Shown here: in pieces, positions 4,711 to 6,238 of the stretch
Layout of the letters: each line of letters starts with the position of its first letter
Position numbering within the stretch: position 1 is the first letter of the stretch
Source: Chitinophagaceae bacterium
GTDB lineage: Bacteria > Bacteroidota > Bacteroidia > Chitinophagales > Chitinophagaceae
Assembly: GCA_025455665.1 (NCBI GenBank)
Contig: JALOMC010000153.1
Span: 1 to 6,238 of the forward strand
DNA length: 6,238 nt
Direction of reading: 5' to 3'
Made by a program: the position numbers and the translations under genes
Notes under the pieces: model-generated
Databases searched by the model: none
Told to the model about the DNA's origin: nothing
Seen by the model: the letters and a program-made list of their open reading frames with translations, nothing else

Positions 4711-6238
4711 TCAAAATAGGTTCACCGGCAAAATGAACTCCCACTGGTTGGGCCGGGTCACAATACCCAATTCGGCATCGAGCAGGCGGCTGTAGCGGAT
4801 GCCAAAAGTAACCGGCAGTTGGTTCCATACCCGGGTATCGAAGAACAGCTCGGCTCCTACCGTGCTAAATGGTCGGGTCAGCCCGGTGCGCAGACTCTTC
4901 ACTTGCGTGTAATCATAAAAGGCGTTGCCGCGAATCCGAAGCAGGTACAGCAGTTGTCCAAAGCCCCACTCGGGGTACAGCAACGGCAGGTGATAGTTCG
5001 CCCCCAGTCGCCACATCCGCGGAAAATTGACGCTGCTATAACCCCTTGAAAAGGGGAACGAATTGGAAAACGCATACTGCCGCAGCGTGTCGCGGGCCTG
5101 CCAGGCGGCCGTCAGTACCACATTATGATTGCGTGCCAGGCCCGGCAGGTACAGGCTGCCACTCAGCAGCAGCTGCCAGGCCTGCTGCTGGCTGACCATG
5201 CTGCGGTAGTCGGCAAATACCGCCTGCGCCCAACGGGGGAAAATATGCTGGCGAGCCTTTTGTATTTGACCCGTGTAGCTCAGCCTGGCTCTGAAATAGG
5301 TAAAGTCCAGGTTGCGCAACAGCTCTTTGCCCAGTCCCTGCCATCGCACATGATCAGCATGTAGCGTGGTAGTAAGGGTGAGAAACCTGAACTGCCGACC
5401 ACCGCTCAAATTCAGCGGCAGGCTCAGCCCGGCGTAGGCCTCGGTTTCATTGTAAATAAAAGTGGTATCGTCATTGTACAGCACATCGCGGCTCCAGGTT
5501 TGCTTTACCCCGGCTACCGGCTGCAGGTACCAGCCGCCGTAAGCAAAGTTGAAGCCGGTGCTATGACTGGTTTCGTTGGTATTGTAGGTATAAAACAGGT
5601 CGGTTTGAGTGGTATTGACAACATTGTTGCCATATAGCCGCATCGTGTAGTCCGGCTCATTCAGCTCGGGCTGCCAGCTGTGAAAATTGAAAATCCCTGT
5701 GGCCTTGCGGTAGCGCTTGCTGGCAAATGCCTGCGTCGGCAGCTGGCTCAGGTCGCGGTAGTGGCGGGCATCAATACCGTACAACGAAACCAGTCCGGCA
5801 GTAGTAGCCGGTGCCAGTAGCGGCGCCGCCGCCGACCGCCCTAGCCGATAGCCCCCTGCCGTGAAGTAGGAGGCATACAGCTGTCCTTGCTGCACATAGC
5901 CGCCATAGATGCCGGTACTGTACTGCGCCAGCAGCCAGCGTTGCCCGGTAACCACATGCTGCGCATACAGCGCATCAAAACCTCCTTCACTGGCGGTATA
6001 GTACACGGTGTCTGCCTGTACCACCGGAAAACCGAGGAGGCGATTGGCAGGCGCCAACAGCCAGCGGCTCGTGTTACCGGCCGGATTCCACAGCAGCCAG
6101 CCCATGTGGCCATTCGGCTGCCGGGCAGCTGCCAATACATCACCATCGCCGGCCAGCCACTTGGGGTGCGAGTAAAACAGGCTGCTATCGGCCGTGTAGC
6201 TGTGCAGCACCTGCCCCTCGGTGTTCAGTACCTGTAGC
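4711..6238 (-). CDS. C-terminal part of a propeller plus outer-membrane beta-barrel protein (5' end off-window)
   Basis: Partial: the frame stays open through the right edge, so the beginning is missing; 508 whole codons are visible. No precise function is recognised. The first ~150 visible residues resemble TolB/PD40 propeller blades, for example FPVVQADTVYYTASEGG followed by FDALYAQHVVTGQRW. A conserved hinge IFNFHSWQPELNEPDY follows (about 182-197). The last ~310 residues have the alternating aromatic/polar pattern of an outer-membrane barrel, with SFPFSRGYSSVNFPRMWRLG, then YHLPLLYPEWGFG, RIRGNAFYDYT and GAELFFDTRVWNQLPV. The final strand is WEFILPVNLF, ending in the terminal Phe typical of BamA-inserted barrels. 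Location is therefore inferred as the outer membrane, with the propeller on a soluble face. In related Bacteroidota proteins, as I recall them, an N-terminal peptidase-like domain can precede the propeller; this cannot be checked here. The DUF4251 gene starts 20 bases after its TGA. Confidence 0.75.
   Translation of the reverse strand, partial: LQVLNTEGQVLHSYTADSSLFYSHPKWLAGDGDVLAAARQPNGHMGWLLWNPAGNTSRWLLAPANRLLGFPVVQADTVYYTASEGGFDALYAQHVVTGQRWLLAQYSTGIYGGYVQQGQLYASYFTAGGYRLGRSAAAPLLAPATTAGLVSLYGIDARHYRDLSQLPTQAFASKRYRKATGIFNFHSWQPELNEPDYTMRLYGNNVVNTTQTDLFYTYNTNETSHSTGFNFAYGGWYLQPVAGVKQTWSRDVLYNDDTTFIYNETEAYAGLSLPLNLSGGRQFRFLTLTTTLHADHVRWQGLGKELLRNLDFTYFRARLSYTGQIQKARQHIFPRWAQAVFADYRSMVSQQQAWQLLLSGSLYLPGLARNHNVVLTAAWQARDTLRQYAFSNSFPFSRGYSSVNFPRMWRLGANYHLPLLYPEWGFGQLLYLLRIRGNAFYDYTQVKSLRTGLTRPFSTVGAELFFDTRVWNQLPVTFGIRYSRLLDAELGIVTRPNQWEFILPVNLF

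Noticed and set aside
4803..4810. Second TAnnTTTG match (TACTTTTG) on the minus strand, upstream of the DUF4251 gene
   Set aside because: It lies inside barrel coding sequence (VTFGIRYS), and no TTG-type -33 element sits at the right distance.
4691..4828. N-terminal extension of the DUF4251 protein back to 4828
   Set aside because: It would overlap the upstream gene and hide the signal peptide that starts at 4690.

Overview
The window looks like a Bacteroidota chromosome, most probably Chitinophagales/Chitinophagaceae; the family-level placement is inference. The evidence is fourfold. The gene order infA-rpmJ-rpsM-rpsK-rpsD-rpoA-rplQ is intact. The zinc-ligand-free L36 and cysteine-free S4 match types common in this phylum. 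A DUF4251 lipid-free secreted protein is present. A promoter of the Bacteroidota type (-7 box TATCTTTG) lies upstream of infA, and no start codon has a convincing Shine-Dalgarno sequence. All supported genes lie on the minus strand, so transcription runs from the right edge to the left.

Right part (6238 to 4175): the C-terminal half of a large envelope protein whose beginning is off-window. Its visible portion is a stretch of TolB/PD40-like propeller repeats followed by an outer-membrane beta-barrel ending in Phe. It is followed 20 bases later by a small exported DUF4251 protein. The two probably form one transcription unit of unknown function.

Middle and left (4174 to 1): a recognisable promoter at about 4059-4092, then infA (IF-1), rpmJ (L36), rpsM (S13), rpsK (S11), rpsD (S4), rpoA (RNA polymerase alpha) and rplQ (L17), closed by a strong intrinsic terminator at 15-46. 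Together these supply the small-subunit head/platform proteins, an initiation factor, two large-subunit proteins and the polymerase assembly scaffold. The usual upstream neighbours secY and map are absent.

The most unusual part is not a gene but the gaps of the ribosomal operon. They are long (69, 41, 165, 209, 99 and 113 bases), and the larger ones hold stem-loops. The 165-base rpsM-rpsK gap ends in a terminator-shaped hairpin with a T run. This suggests internal attenuation, RNA processing or protein-binding leader sites, none of which can be proven from sequence alone. I see no mobile element, CRISPR array, tRNA or rRNA, and no clear novel defence or metabolic system; most of the window is housekeeping.
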